Shown: in pieces, positions 29,105 to 37,026 of the stretch
Numbering within the stretch: the stretch's first letter is position 1
Layout of the letters: every line of letters starts with the position of its first letter
Assembly (NCBI GenBank): GCA_016714045.1
Contig: JADJNY010000002.1
Span: 496,001 to 560,000, forward strand
Direction: 5' to 3'
Source: Planctomycetota bacterium
GTDB taxonomy: Bacteria; Planctomycetota; UBA1135; GCA-002686595
DNA: 64,000 nucleotides
Translations under genes and position numbers: made by a program
The notes under the pieces: model-generated
Databases searched by the model: none
Told to the model about the DNA's origin: nothing
The model's input: the letters and a program-made list of their open reading frames with translations, nothing else

Positions 29105-30853
29105 ATGATCCCGTCGCGCACCCTCGTCCTCCTCACCCTCCTCCTCCCGCCCGCCGCAGCGCAATCCATCGAACGCGCGAGCCTCACCAACTCCGGCGCC
29201 GAAGCCGACGCTCCCTCCACGCGCGGCCGCCTCTCCAGCGACGGTCAGTTCATCACCTTCGAAAGCGCCGCCACCAACCTCGCCGCCGGCGACTCGAACG
29301 CCTCCGCCGACGTTTTCGTCCGCGACCGCGCGAACGGCCTCACGCGCCTCGTCAGCGCCGACGCGTTCGGCTCGATCGGCACCCAAGAGTCCTCCAACCC
29401 GCGCATCTCCGCCGACGGCCGCTACGTCGCGTTAGAGAGCTGGTCCGACAACTGGGATCCGAACGACACGAACGGCTGGCTCGACGTGTACGTGAAGGAC
29501 CTGCTCTCGGGCACGCTCGACCGCGTCAGCGTCGACAGCGCCGGCCAAGAGGGCTTCCGCGCGAGCCGCAACGCGTCGATCTCCGCGGACGGGCGCTTCG
29601 TCGCGTTCGACAGCCGCGCGAACCTCGCGGCGGGCGACGTGAACTTCAACACGGACGACGTGTACCTGCGCGACCGCGTGCTCGGGACGACCGTGCTCGT
29701 CAGCGTCGACTCGAGCGGTGCGCAGGGCGGAGGTCCGTCCCGTTACCCGAGCGTGTCGGGCGACGGCCGCTTCGTCGCGTTCGAGAGCAACGCGGGCCTC
29801 GACGCGCGCGACGTCAACGGGATCCCCGACGTGTACGTGCGCGACGTCGTGCTGGGCGCGACGCTCCTCGTCAGCTTCCACCCGCTGCAAGGCCTCGGCG
29901 ACGACGCGAGCTTCGGCCCCGCGATCTCGGCCGACGGCCGCTTCGTCGTCTTCGAGAGCGACGCGACGAACCTCGGTTCCGCGCCCGACACGAACCTCGT
30001 CCGCGACGTGTTCCTTTGGGACGCCGTCGGCGGCGTGACCGAGCGCGTCAGCGTCGGGCCCGGCGCGCTGCAAGCGGACGCACCGAGCTTGCGCGCGACG
30101 ATCTCCGGAGACGGACGGTGGATCGGCTACGAGAGCTACGCGACGAACCTGGTCGCGGGCGACCTGAACGGAGCGACGGACGTCTTCCTCTACGACCGAG
30201 TCGACACCGTGACTCTGCGCGCGAGCGTCGACGACGCCGCGCTCGAGGCGAACGACGGCAGCACGTACGCCGAGCTCTCCGGCGACGGCTCCGTGATCGC
30301 CTTCACGAGCCTCGCGACCGACCTGGTCGCGGCCGACACGAACCTCGGCGAAGACGTGTTCGTCCGCGCGGGCGCGCCGCGCTGGTCCGCGTTCTGTTTC
30401 GGCGACGGCGCGGGCACGCCGTGTCCGTGCGGGAACGACTCGCCCGCGGGCGAAGGACGCGGCTGCGTGAACTCGCTCGGTCTCGGCGCGCGGCTCGTCG
30501 CGCAGGGCACGCCGAGCGCGGGCGCGGACACGCTCGTGCTCGTCGCCACCGGGCTGCCGAACTCGACCGCGGTGTTCGTGCAGGGGACCGGCGTCGAGAA
30601 CGGCGGCTTCGGTTCGCCGCTCGCGGACGGGCTCCTGTGCCTCGGCGGCACGTTGACGCGTCTGCGCGCGCGGCCGGTCGTCGCGGGGGGCGTGAGCTTC
30701 CCCGGCGCGGGGGACCCCGCGATCGGCGTGCTCGGCGGCGCGCTTCCCGGAGCGACGCGCACGTACCAGGCGATCTACCGCAACGCCGCCGCGTTCTGCA
30801 CGCCGGGGACGTCGAACGCGACGAACGCGCTGCAGCTCACGTGGACGTTTTGA
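29105..30853 (+). CDS. Secreted TolB-like beta-propeller protein with lineage-type C-terminal domain
   Basis: A 582-residue secreted protein with signal peptide MIPSRTLVLLTLLLPPAAAQ. Residues about 25-430 are seven or so repeats of the form ISADGRFVAFDS..ATNL..GD.N..DVFVRDR, each about 55 residues, which would make a PD40/TolB-type propeller. From about 435 the protein changes to FCFGDGAGTPCPCGNDSPAGEGRGC, followed by a beta-rich part (LVLVATGLPNSTAVFVQGTG) ending in QLTWTF. I recall this C-terminal domain as a frequent ending of exported proteins in planctomycetes of the Poly30/Pla163 kind; it may mark export or surface attachment. A GGAG precedes ATG 29105. Propeller proteins of this kind bind proteins or polymers at the surface; the ligand is unknown. 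Confidence 0.85.
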   Translation: MIPSRTLVLLTLLLPPAAAQSIERASLTNSGAEADAPSTRGRLSSDGQFITFESAATNLAAGDSNASADVFVRDRANGLTRLVSADAFGSIGTQESSNPRISADGRYVALESWSDNWDPNDTNGWLDVYVKDLLSGTLDRVSVDSAGQEGFRASRNASISADGRFVAFDSRANLAAGDVNFNTDDVYLRDRVLGTTVLVSVDSSGAQGGGPSRYPSVSGDGRFVAFESNAGLDARDVNGIPDVYVRDVVLGATLLVSFHPLQGLGDDASFGPAISADGRFVVFESDATNLGSAPDTNLVRDVFLWDAVGGVTERVSVGPGALQADAPSLRATISGDGRWIGYESYATNLVAGDLNGATDVFLYDRVDTVTLRASVDDAALEANDGSTYAELSGDGSVIAFTSLATDLVAADTNLGEDVFVRAGAPRWSAFCFGDGAGTPCPCGNDSPAGEGRGCVNSLGLGARLVAQGTPSAGADTLVLVATGLPNSTAVFVQGTGVENGGFGSPLADGLLCLGGTLTRLRARPVVAGGVSFPGAGDPAIGVLGGALPGATRTYQAIYRNAAAFCTPGTSNATNALQLTWTF

Positions 30854-30923
30854 GGCGCGGCGGGAACGCGCTCGAACGGCGTGCGAGCGCCGCGTCCTCG
30901 CGAGCACGCACGGCGGTCCGCGC

Positions 30924-33017
30924 TCACAGCCCGAACTGGCGGTGCAGCCAGCGCGGGCGCGAGTAGTCCCAGTTCTTCTCCGCCATCGCGGCGACGAACA
31001 CGGGGTAGAGCTCGACGAAGTCGCGCGCCGTCTCCTCGTCGAGGCCGACGGCGGCGCGATAGCGCGCGAGCGCGGCGCGCTCGTGCTCGCGCAGCTCATT
31101 CCCGTCGAGCACGATCCTCCACGCCGCTCCCGTCCGGATGCCGACCTCCTGCTTGCGCTCGTGCACGAGCAGATGGAGCAGGTCGAAGTAGGGGACGCAC
31201 TCCTTCTCCGACGTGCCCCAGTCGAGGAACCCGAGCACGCGCCCGCCGCGGTCGATCTGCACGTGCTTCGCGCGCAGGTCGGCGTGGTAGTAGACGCGGG
31301 CGAGCTTGCGACCGACGAGGCGTTTCCGCATGTCGCGCTTCAACCGCTCGAGGTTCGCGACCGTCGAAGGGACCGCCGCGTGCTCCTGCACGAGCGCGAT
31401 GCGCGCGACGAACTGCTCGTCGTACTCCGCGTCCGAGAGCGGCGCCGGATCGCGCACGACGAGACGCCCGAAGTGCGCCGCCGCGTCGTCGAGCATGCGC
31501 GCGATGCGCGGCAGGTCGCCGGCGCGCTGCGGAGCGGTCCAGCCGCCGATGCGGCGCTCGCACGCGAGCGTCACGCCCGCGACGCGGCCGAAGTGGAGGG
31601 GTTCGGGCACGGGCACGCTCGGGAACCGCGCGCGCACCTCGCGCAGCGCTTCGACGTGCCGGCGCCACTGCGGCGTGTTCTTCGGCGCGAGCGGCACGTG
31701 CAGCGTCCAGCGTCCGGCGGGCTCGTCCTCGCGCGCGCCGGGCACGAACGTGTGCAGCACCGCGCTGTTCCCGCGCGTGGCGACGAGCTGTTCGAGCTGC
31801 GGCCGCGGCTCGCGCGTGATCGTCGCGAGCTCGTCGAGGATCGCTTCGACGCGCGGCCGCGCCAGCACCGCGTCGGCGCCGCGCTTGCGCGCGACGAGCG
31901 CGAACGACGGCGCGAACACGGGGAAGAGCCCGAGCGCGCGCCCCGCGAGCTTGATCCGGTTCTTCTGCTCCATCGGACCGACCGTGAGCTCGGGCCGCGC
32001 CGCGTCGAGCGCCACGACGTGCGTGAAGTCGTTGCGGTGAGGGTAGAGCGCGAACGCGCGCGCGTGGTCGAACGCGGTGCGCGCGAGCGCCGAGCGGTAG
32101 CCGCGCAGCGTGCGCTCGCCGGCCGCGGGCGCGAGCACGGCGCGCGCGTACTCCATCGGCTGCGGCACCCACAGGATCGCGCGGCGGCCGGTCGAGCGCT
32201 TGTACCCGAGGCGGTTGTCCGCGATCACGAGCAACTCGCCGCGCGCGACGCGCGCCGCTTCGTCGAGCGAGTGCCGCCAGCGCCCGCGCGCGTCGCGCGT
32301 CGCCGCGATGCGGCCGTGCGGATCGCGGGCGCGCTCGGCGCGGAGCTCGGCCGCGCGCTCCTCGGGCGTGCCGTCCGCGCCTCGCGCGTCGTCGGCGTCC
32401 GACGCGCGCTCCTCAACACGCGTCCCCGGCAGCCCGTCCTCGTGCACGACGACGTCGAAGCGCTCGTCCGCGAACGGGATCCGCGCCCCGTCGACGAGCA
32501 CCGTGCGCGTCCTGCCCGCGCTGTGCGCATCGTCGCGCATCCGCGCGAAGCGCGCGCGCTCCATCGACGTCTCGAGCACCGTGACGCGGAACCCCGCGTC
32601 GACGAGCGGCGCGATCGCGCCGGAGAGCGCGTTGCCCGCGAAGAGCAGCTCGCCTCCGTGCGCCGCGAGCTCGACAAGCCACGCACCGCGCCCTTCGCCG
32701 AGGAGCTGCATCAAGCGATCGGCCGGCACCTCGTCGAGGCCGAGCAGGAGCTCCTCCAGCGCCTTCTTGAACGGCACGCCCGCCGCGCGGAGCTCGAACG
32801 CGCGCGCGAACTCGCCGCGGGCGAGCGGCGCGGGCGCGTCGTCCCGCGTCGGATCGAGGCGCAGGTCGAGCAGCGCACCGTCGAGCGGGAAATCGCGCGC
32901 GCACGCGGCGCAGCGCAGGGCGCGTGCGTGCGGGCGCGGCTCGCCGCCGGATGCTGGCTCCGCCGTCGCGAGGGCGCCGGAGCACGCGGGGCACCGCGCG
33001 TCGTCGAACACGCTCAT
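30924..33017 (-). CDS. Fusion protein: zinc-ribbon, SAM methyltransferase and aminoglycoside-phosphotransferase-like domains
   Basis: A 697-residue protein. Residues 9-39 form a Trm112-like zinc ribbon (CPAC at 9-12, CAAC at 36-39). Residues about 95-330 resemble a class I methyltransferase: GELLFAGNALSGAIAPLVDAG and VTVLETSMERARFAR as motif I and II equivalents, IPFADERFDVVVHEDG as motif IV. Residues about 360-697 are a kinase-like phosphotransferase (APH fold) with YYHADLRAKHVQID (catalytic HxD) and GFLDWGTSEK (metal-binding Asp). The acceptor is unknown. The neighbouring membrane protein suggests a role in cell-envelope or glycan modification, which is inference. Its ATG overlaps the upstream stop as ATGA, so translation is coupled. 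The open frame extending to 34,322 is a shadow. Confidence 0.8.
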   Translation of the reverse strand: MSVFDDARCPACSGALATAEPASGGEPRPHARALRCAACARDFPLDGALLDLRLDPTRDDAPAPLARGEFARAFELRAAGVPFKKALEELLLGLDEVPADRLMQLLGEGRGAWLVELAAHGGELLFAGNALSGAIAPLVDAGFRVTVLETSMERARFARMRDDAHSAGRTRTVLVDGARIPFADERFDVVVHEDGLPGTRVEERASDADDARGADGTPEERAAELRAERARDPHGRIAATRDARGRWRHSLDEAARVARGELLVIADNRLGYKRSTGRRAILWVPQPMEYARAVLAPAAGERTLRGYRSALARTAFDHARAFALYPHRNDFTHVVALDAARPELTVGPMEQKNRIKLAGRALGLFPVFAPSFALVARKRGADAVLARPRVEAILDELATITREPRPQLEQLVATRGNSAVLHTFVPGAREDEPAGRWTLHVPLAPKNTPQWRRHVEALREVRARFPSVPVPEPLHFGRVAGVTLACERRIGGWTAPQRAGDLPRIARMLDDAAAHFGRLVVRDPAPLSDAEYDEQFVARIALVQEHAAVPSTVANLERLKRDMRKRLVGRKLARVYYHADLRAKHVQIDRGGRVLGFLDWGTSEKECVPYFDLLHLLVHERKQEVGIRTGAAWRIVLDGNELREHERAALARYRAAVGLDEETARDFVELYPVFVAAMAEKNWDYSRPRWLHRQFGL

Positions 33018-34255
33018 GCGGGCGGCAGCGTTCGCTCGTCGGGCGCGCCGACGAGGCCGACGAGAAGCGGGACCAGCGGGAGGAGCGCGAGCAGGGCCAT
33101 CGGAACGTGCGGCATGCCGGGCGCGAAGCGCTGCCAGCGCTCGCCGTCCTCGCCCAGCGCCGCGAGCGCGCCGCCGACGAGCATCGCGGCGATCACGGTG
33201 CTTTCGCGCGCCGTCGGATGGATCCGTTCGCGCGGATCCGGCTTGCGCAACGCGATCACGCGCATCGCCAAGGCGGACGCCGCGATCGCGAGCGCCGGCA
33301 CCAGGAACGCGACGAGCGTCGTGCCGGGGGTCGCCATCACGTCGAGCGCCGGAGCGATCCGGCGGCCCGCCGCGAGCACGAGGACGAGGCCGGCCGCGGA
33401 GCACCACACGAGCGTCGTCTTCCAGGCCGCGCGCGGGCTCGCGAGCGCGAGCACGACGAGCGCCGCGCCGGCCTGCCTCCACGCGACGGGCTCGAAGACG
33501 ACGGAGGCCGACAGGGCGAGCGCCGCGAGCGCGAGCGCGCGCCGATCGCCGCGCCGGATCCAACCGACGCTGGCCGCCGCTCCGCCGCCGAGCGCGAGGA
33601 GCGCGCTCGCGCCCTCTCCCAGGACCACGATCTCGCCCGCGAGGTAGGTGAGCCACGCGAGCCACGCGAGCACGAGCGCGCGGGCGATCGGCGCGCGGCG
33701 CGCGACCGCGAGCGCGTCCGCGACGAGCACGAGCAGCGCGAGCACGCTCGCGACGCCGAGGAGCGCGAGGCCGGCCCTCGGCTCGGCGAGCCCGAGCTCC
33801 ACCCCGAGCCGGCTCACGATCCCGTGGCGCGGCGCGCCGAGGTCGAAGCCTTCGGCCGAGTACGCGGCGCCGACGCTCCGTTGGATCCACCACGGCGTCG
33901 TCGCGAGCCCGGCCGCGACCAGGGAGAGGCCAAGCGCGAGCGCGCTCCGTGGAGCCGTGCGCGGAGCGTGCCGCGGGACGAGCGCGCCGGGAAGGAGTGC
34001 GGCTCGACCCAGCGCGATCAACACCCAGGGCGCGAGCATCCAGACCCCGGTCGCGAGGCCGAACGCTCGCGCGCAAAGGACCTCGAACGCGAGCACCGCC
34101 ATCCCGAGCAGATGGCTCGCCGCCCACGTGACCGGGAGCTCCCCGACCCCGTGGCCCCCGATCGCCCCGGCCGGCAGGAGCGCGAGCACGACCCGTCCGA
34201 CCGCGGCGAGGACGACGAGGACGAGGAGCGCTTGCATTAGACCGAGGAGCATCAC
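33014..34255 (-). CDS. Multi-pass membrane protein of unknown function
   Basis: A 413-residue, strongly hydrophobic protein with ten or more predicted membrane segments (for example LMQALLVLVVLAAVGRVVLALL, LGVASVLALLVLVADALAV, AAWKTTLVWCSAAGLVLVLAA). The stretch LATTPWWIQRSVGAAYSAEGFDLGAPRHGI resembles the first periplasmic loop of GT-C-fold glycosyltransferases, but I see no DxD or EE motif that would settle this. GTG 34255 or ATG 34252 starts the frame. It overlaps the next gene by ATGA and so forms a two-gene operon with the methyltransferase-APH fusion. Envelope glycan or polyprenyl-linked chemistry is a reasonable guess only. Confidence 0.75.
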   Translation of the reverse strand: MMLLGLMQALLVLVVLAAVGRVVLALLPAGAIGGHGVGELPVTWAASHLLGMAVLAFEVLCARAFGLATGVWMLAPWVLIALGRAALLPGALVPRHAPRTAPRSALALGLSLVAAGLATTPWWIQRSVGAAYSAEGFDLGAPRHGIVSRLGVELGLAEPRAGLALLGVASVLALLVLVADALAVARRAPIARALVLAWLAWLTYLAGEIVVLGEGASALLALGGGAAASVGWIRRGDRRALALAALALSASVVFEPVAWRQAGAALVVLALASPRAAWKTTLVWCSAAGLVLVLAAGRRIAPALDVMATPGTTLVAFLVPALAIAASALAMRVIALRKPDPRERIHPTARESTVIAAMLVGGALAALGEDGERWQRFAPGMPHVPMALLALLPLVPLLVGLVGAPDERTLPPA

Positions 34256-34594
34256 AGCGGAGCCGGGCCACGAGGGGCGGCGAAGTCACGACAGGATGCG
34301 TGCTCAGAGCTCTGCCGTCCACGCCTACGGAATCCGTCTCGTTCGGCCGTGGGTTCCGCGGAACTCGCCCGTGCTGGGGCGGCGCGCTGCCGGAGCAGGG
34401 CCTGTTCCATTCCTCGGAGGGGGAGAGCCTCTGAGCTCGGCCGTCGAGCGCGCTCGGCTACTCGGACTCAACTCGCTCGCGTCGTCGAGCAGGTCTGGGA
34501 GCCAGCGCACGAGCAGGGCTTCGATCCGTGGTGCGTTCCGGGAACTTCGAGGGCGTACATCGATCGTGACTCGCCCTGGGGACGCTGGACCCGC
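34256..34594. other. Intergenic region, no feature recognised
   Basis: Nothing gene-like is supported between the membrane-protein gene and the ECF sigma gene. The ORFs that cross it are short and without similarity to anything I recognise. Confidence 0.4.
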
Positions 34595-35296
34595 TCATGG
34601 CGCCCACTCCTGCTCATCCAGCCCGCGCAGCCTGGGCGCGAGGAGCTTGAGCAAGGCGACGCGTGCGCGGGCGTGGAGCATGCACACGGCCTGCTCCGTA
34701 TCGCGGCCCATTTTCTCGGCGACGAGCGCCCACGAGCAGCCGGCGACGTTGCGCAAGAGGATCACCTCGCGGTGGTCGGCTGAGAGCTCGCCGATGCACT
34801 CGTTCACGAGCACGATGAGCTCCTGCTTCGAGAGCTCCTCGAGCTGCGGCGTGCCGTCGTCGGCTGGATCGAAGCGGAAGCTCCCCGTCGAGATTCCGCC
34901 ACGGATCGACTCGAGAGATTTCTCGATGCGCGGGTCGCGCTTCTTCGCCTTCAGATAGTCGGCCTTGCCGCGGATCTGATTCTCGGCGACGGTGGCCAGC
35001 CAATGGATGAGCTCGCCGGGCTCGGAGACCTCGACCGAGCGGAGGTCCTGCACCGCTGCCGCGAAGACCTCCTGCACGATGTCTTCGGCCTCGAAGCGGC
35101 TCTTCACGAGCGTCCCCATGCGTAGCTGCACGTAGCGCAGCACGCGCGGGTAGTAGCGCGCGAAGAGCGTGTCGAGCGCCTGCAACTCGCCGTCCTGGAA
35201 GCGGCGGATCAGGCTCACGGTGCGCTGATGCTCGGCGGAGCGCCGCGCGCGGACAACTTCGGAGTCGGGAAGGGAGCTCGAGTCGGGGGAGGTCAT
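34595..35296 (-). CDS. ECF-family RNA polymerase sigma factor
   Basis: A 233-residue sigma factor. Region 2 reads LDTLFARYYPRVLRYVQLRMG, then FEAEDIVQEVFAAAVQDL, with the acidic DIVQE motif contacting RNA polymerase, and HWLATVAENQIRGKADYLKAK after it. Region 4 is CIGELSADHREVILLRNVAGCSWALVAEKMGR with a helix-turn-helix. The linker and length are normal for the ECF class seen next to planctomycete Ser/Thr kinases. No anti-sigma factor is adjacent. It could serve the kinase and secreted-protein genes located further down, but the sequence shows no direct proof. Start ATG 35296. Confidence 0.92.
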   Translation of the reverse strand: MTSPDSSSLPDSEVVRARRSAEHQRTVSLIRRFQDGELQALDTLFARYYPRVLRYVQLRMGTLVKSRFEAEDIVQEVFAAAVQDLRSVEVSEPGELIHWLATVAENQIRGKADYLKAKKRDPRIEKSLESIRGGISTGSFRFDPADDGTPQLEELSKQELIVLVNECIGELSADHREVILLRNVAGCSWALVAEKMGRDTEQAVCMLHARARVALLKLLAPRLRGLDEQEWAP

Positions 35297-35764
35297 CGCG
35301 GACGAGGATAGCGCGGGCCAGGCGGGGAGGCCCTCCTACACCCGTCGACCGAGGCGGAAGACAAGCCACCCGCTGTCGGGAGTTCCCGAGCGATGCGGAT
35401 GGCGCGCCTGGGTGCCGTCGCTCGTGCTGCACGTGGACACCGGCCCTCTCGAGCGTGCCTGGCAACTGACGAAGGTCACGCACCTCACCTCGTGCCGCGT
35501 GGTGTGGTGTCCGACGATGGGTCGTCGTCGAGCCCGCGCGGATGCAGTGTGAGCAGGGCGACGGAGGGGCGAAAAAGGTCAGCTACCACGAGAACTTCGT
35601 GATGGAGATCCCCTTCTATGGCATCCCGCGTTCGAGCGGAGGGCGAAGTGTCCTGGCTCGAGGGCGACATGACTCGGGTGTCCAACGAGGCGGCCTTGCG
35701 CCACTGCAAGGCCGCCGATAGGTTCCGGGCGACGCCGAGTTCCCGAGAGGCTCCCTTGTTTCAA
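35297..35764. other. Intergenic region with a possible coding remnant
   Basis: No complete gene. From about 35,545 the plus strand reads KKVSYHENFVMEIPFYGIP in one frame. It is less GC-rich than its surroundings and looks like decayed coding sequence, but I cannot assign a family. The frame from 35,618 that leads into the next gene gives residues without a signal peptide and is probably not translated. Confidence 0.3.
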
Positions 35765-36901
35765 ATGCTCCGCGCTGCGATTGGCATTCTCCTCACGAGC
35801 CCGACGCTCCTGGCTAGCGATGGCTGGATGACGGACTACGACCAAGCCCTCACGAAGGCCAGGGAGTCGAAGAAGGACCTCCTCCTGCTCTTTACGCAGT
35901 CGGACTCGCCGGTCTGCAAGCAGCTGGAGTCGGAGCTCTACGCGCAAGAGGCGTTCATCTCGGCGGTGGAGAAGGACTATGTCCTCGTTCGGTTGGATTT
36001 CCAGGAGGATGGCTCCGTCGCTGTACCTGGGGCGTCGACCAACCGCGGGTTGCGCAAGCTGCACGGCGTGGCGGAGTACCCTGTGACCGTTCAGGCGACG
36101 CCCGCAGGGCATGCTTACTGGGTCTCCTCAGCCCGCATGAAGTACGAAGGACCCACGGATTGTGCAGAGTGGGTTGCCGAGTGGAGGTCCATGGGCAAGC
36201 CGGTGCTGGGCAAGATGCTAGAGCTGGTGTCGATGTACGAGAAGACGGACGAGGCGAGTCGTTGGGCGGCGTGGGACAAGCTCGCCGTCGAGTCGGAGGA
36301 AGCCGTATGGCCCTGGCAGGCGCGCGTCCTAGCTCCCGCGATACGGTCCGCGATCGAGCTCGACATGGACAACAAGCTCGGCAAGAAACGCCGTGCGCTG
36401 GAAGTTCTGATCAAGACGAAGTGCGTGGACGATTCGACCAAGGCGATGGCCGAGCGGCTCGACCCCAAGAACGAGCTGGGACTGCTCGAACTGGTTTTGG
36501 TCGATAAGAACAGCGCTCTCGGAGCGTCGCTCGAGGCTCAAAGGCAATCCATCGCCAGCGAAGAGCAAATTCTAGCCCTTGCGGCTGCTCTCATCGCAGA
36601 GCAGGAGGCCGCGCTGAAGGAACTGGACGCCTTCGTGAAGGCCTTTGGCTTTCGGGACGATGCTCTCCAATTCCAGTGCTACTGGAAGATCGCCTTCCTC
36701 GGCCACCTAGGCGCCAAGATGTTCTCGATGGCCGGCACGAGTGGGTCCGGGAACGGGGTTCGCGGCGAGAAAGCCAGGCAGGAACTGGACAAGTCTGCCA
36801 AGAAGATGATCGCGACGGGCAAGGACGCCGCGAGAAAGGCCAAGAAGTTGGGCAGGCACCGGGAGCCGACGCCAATCCTGGACAAGCTGCTCGACTCCTG
36901 A
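35765..36901 (+). CDS. Secreted thioredoxin-fold protein with long helical C-terminus
   Basis: A 378-residue protein. The ATG at 35765 (MLRAAIGILLTSPTLLAS) gives a signal peptide, whereas the frame from 35,618 does not. Residues about 20-140 resemble a thioredoxin-like domain of the Thioredoxin_7/DUF255 kind: YDQALTKARESKKDLLLLFTQ, then SDSPVCKQLESELYAQEAF, where the usual CxxC is reduced to a single Cys, so classical disulfide exchange is unlikely. The remaining 230 residues are charged helices without a recognised domain, ending in a Lys-rich segment. Codon use is visibly less GC-rich (many A/T third positions) than in neighbouring genes, which may mean a different origin. It is convergent with the 745-residue gene. 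Confidence 0.75.
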   Translation: MLRAAIGILLTSPTLLASDGWMTDYDQALTKARESKKDLLLLFTQSDSPVCKQLESELYAQEAFISAVEKDYVLVRLDFQEDGSVAVPGASTNRGLRKLHGVAEYPVTVQATPAGHAYWVSSARMKYEGPTDCAEWVAEWRSMGKPVLGKMLELVSMYEKTDEASRWAAWDKLAVESEEAVWPWQARVLAPAIRSAIELDMDNKLGKKRRALEVLIKTKCVDDSTKAMAERLDPKNELGLLELVLVDKNSALGASLEAQRQSIASEEQILALAAALIAEQEAALKELDAFVKAFGFRDDALQFQCYWKIAFLGHLGAKMFSMAGTSGSGNGVRGEKARQELDKSAKKMIATGKDAARKAKKLGRHREPTPILDKLLDS

Positions 36902-37026
36902 ACCCTCGGTCCATTCGTTGCGCGATCCGATCGCGGTACCGTGCGGCCGTACCGACTCACCCCTTGCCCGCCTGAGATGGGGCGCACGCCAGGTTCGGGA
37001 CCGGAGCCACCGAGCCTCCCCGGCTC

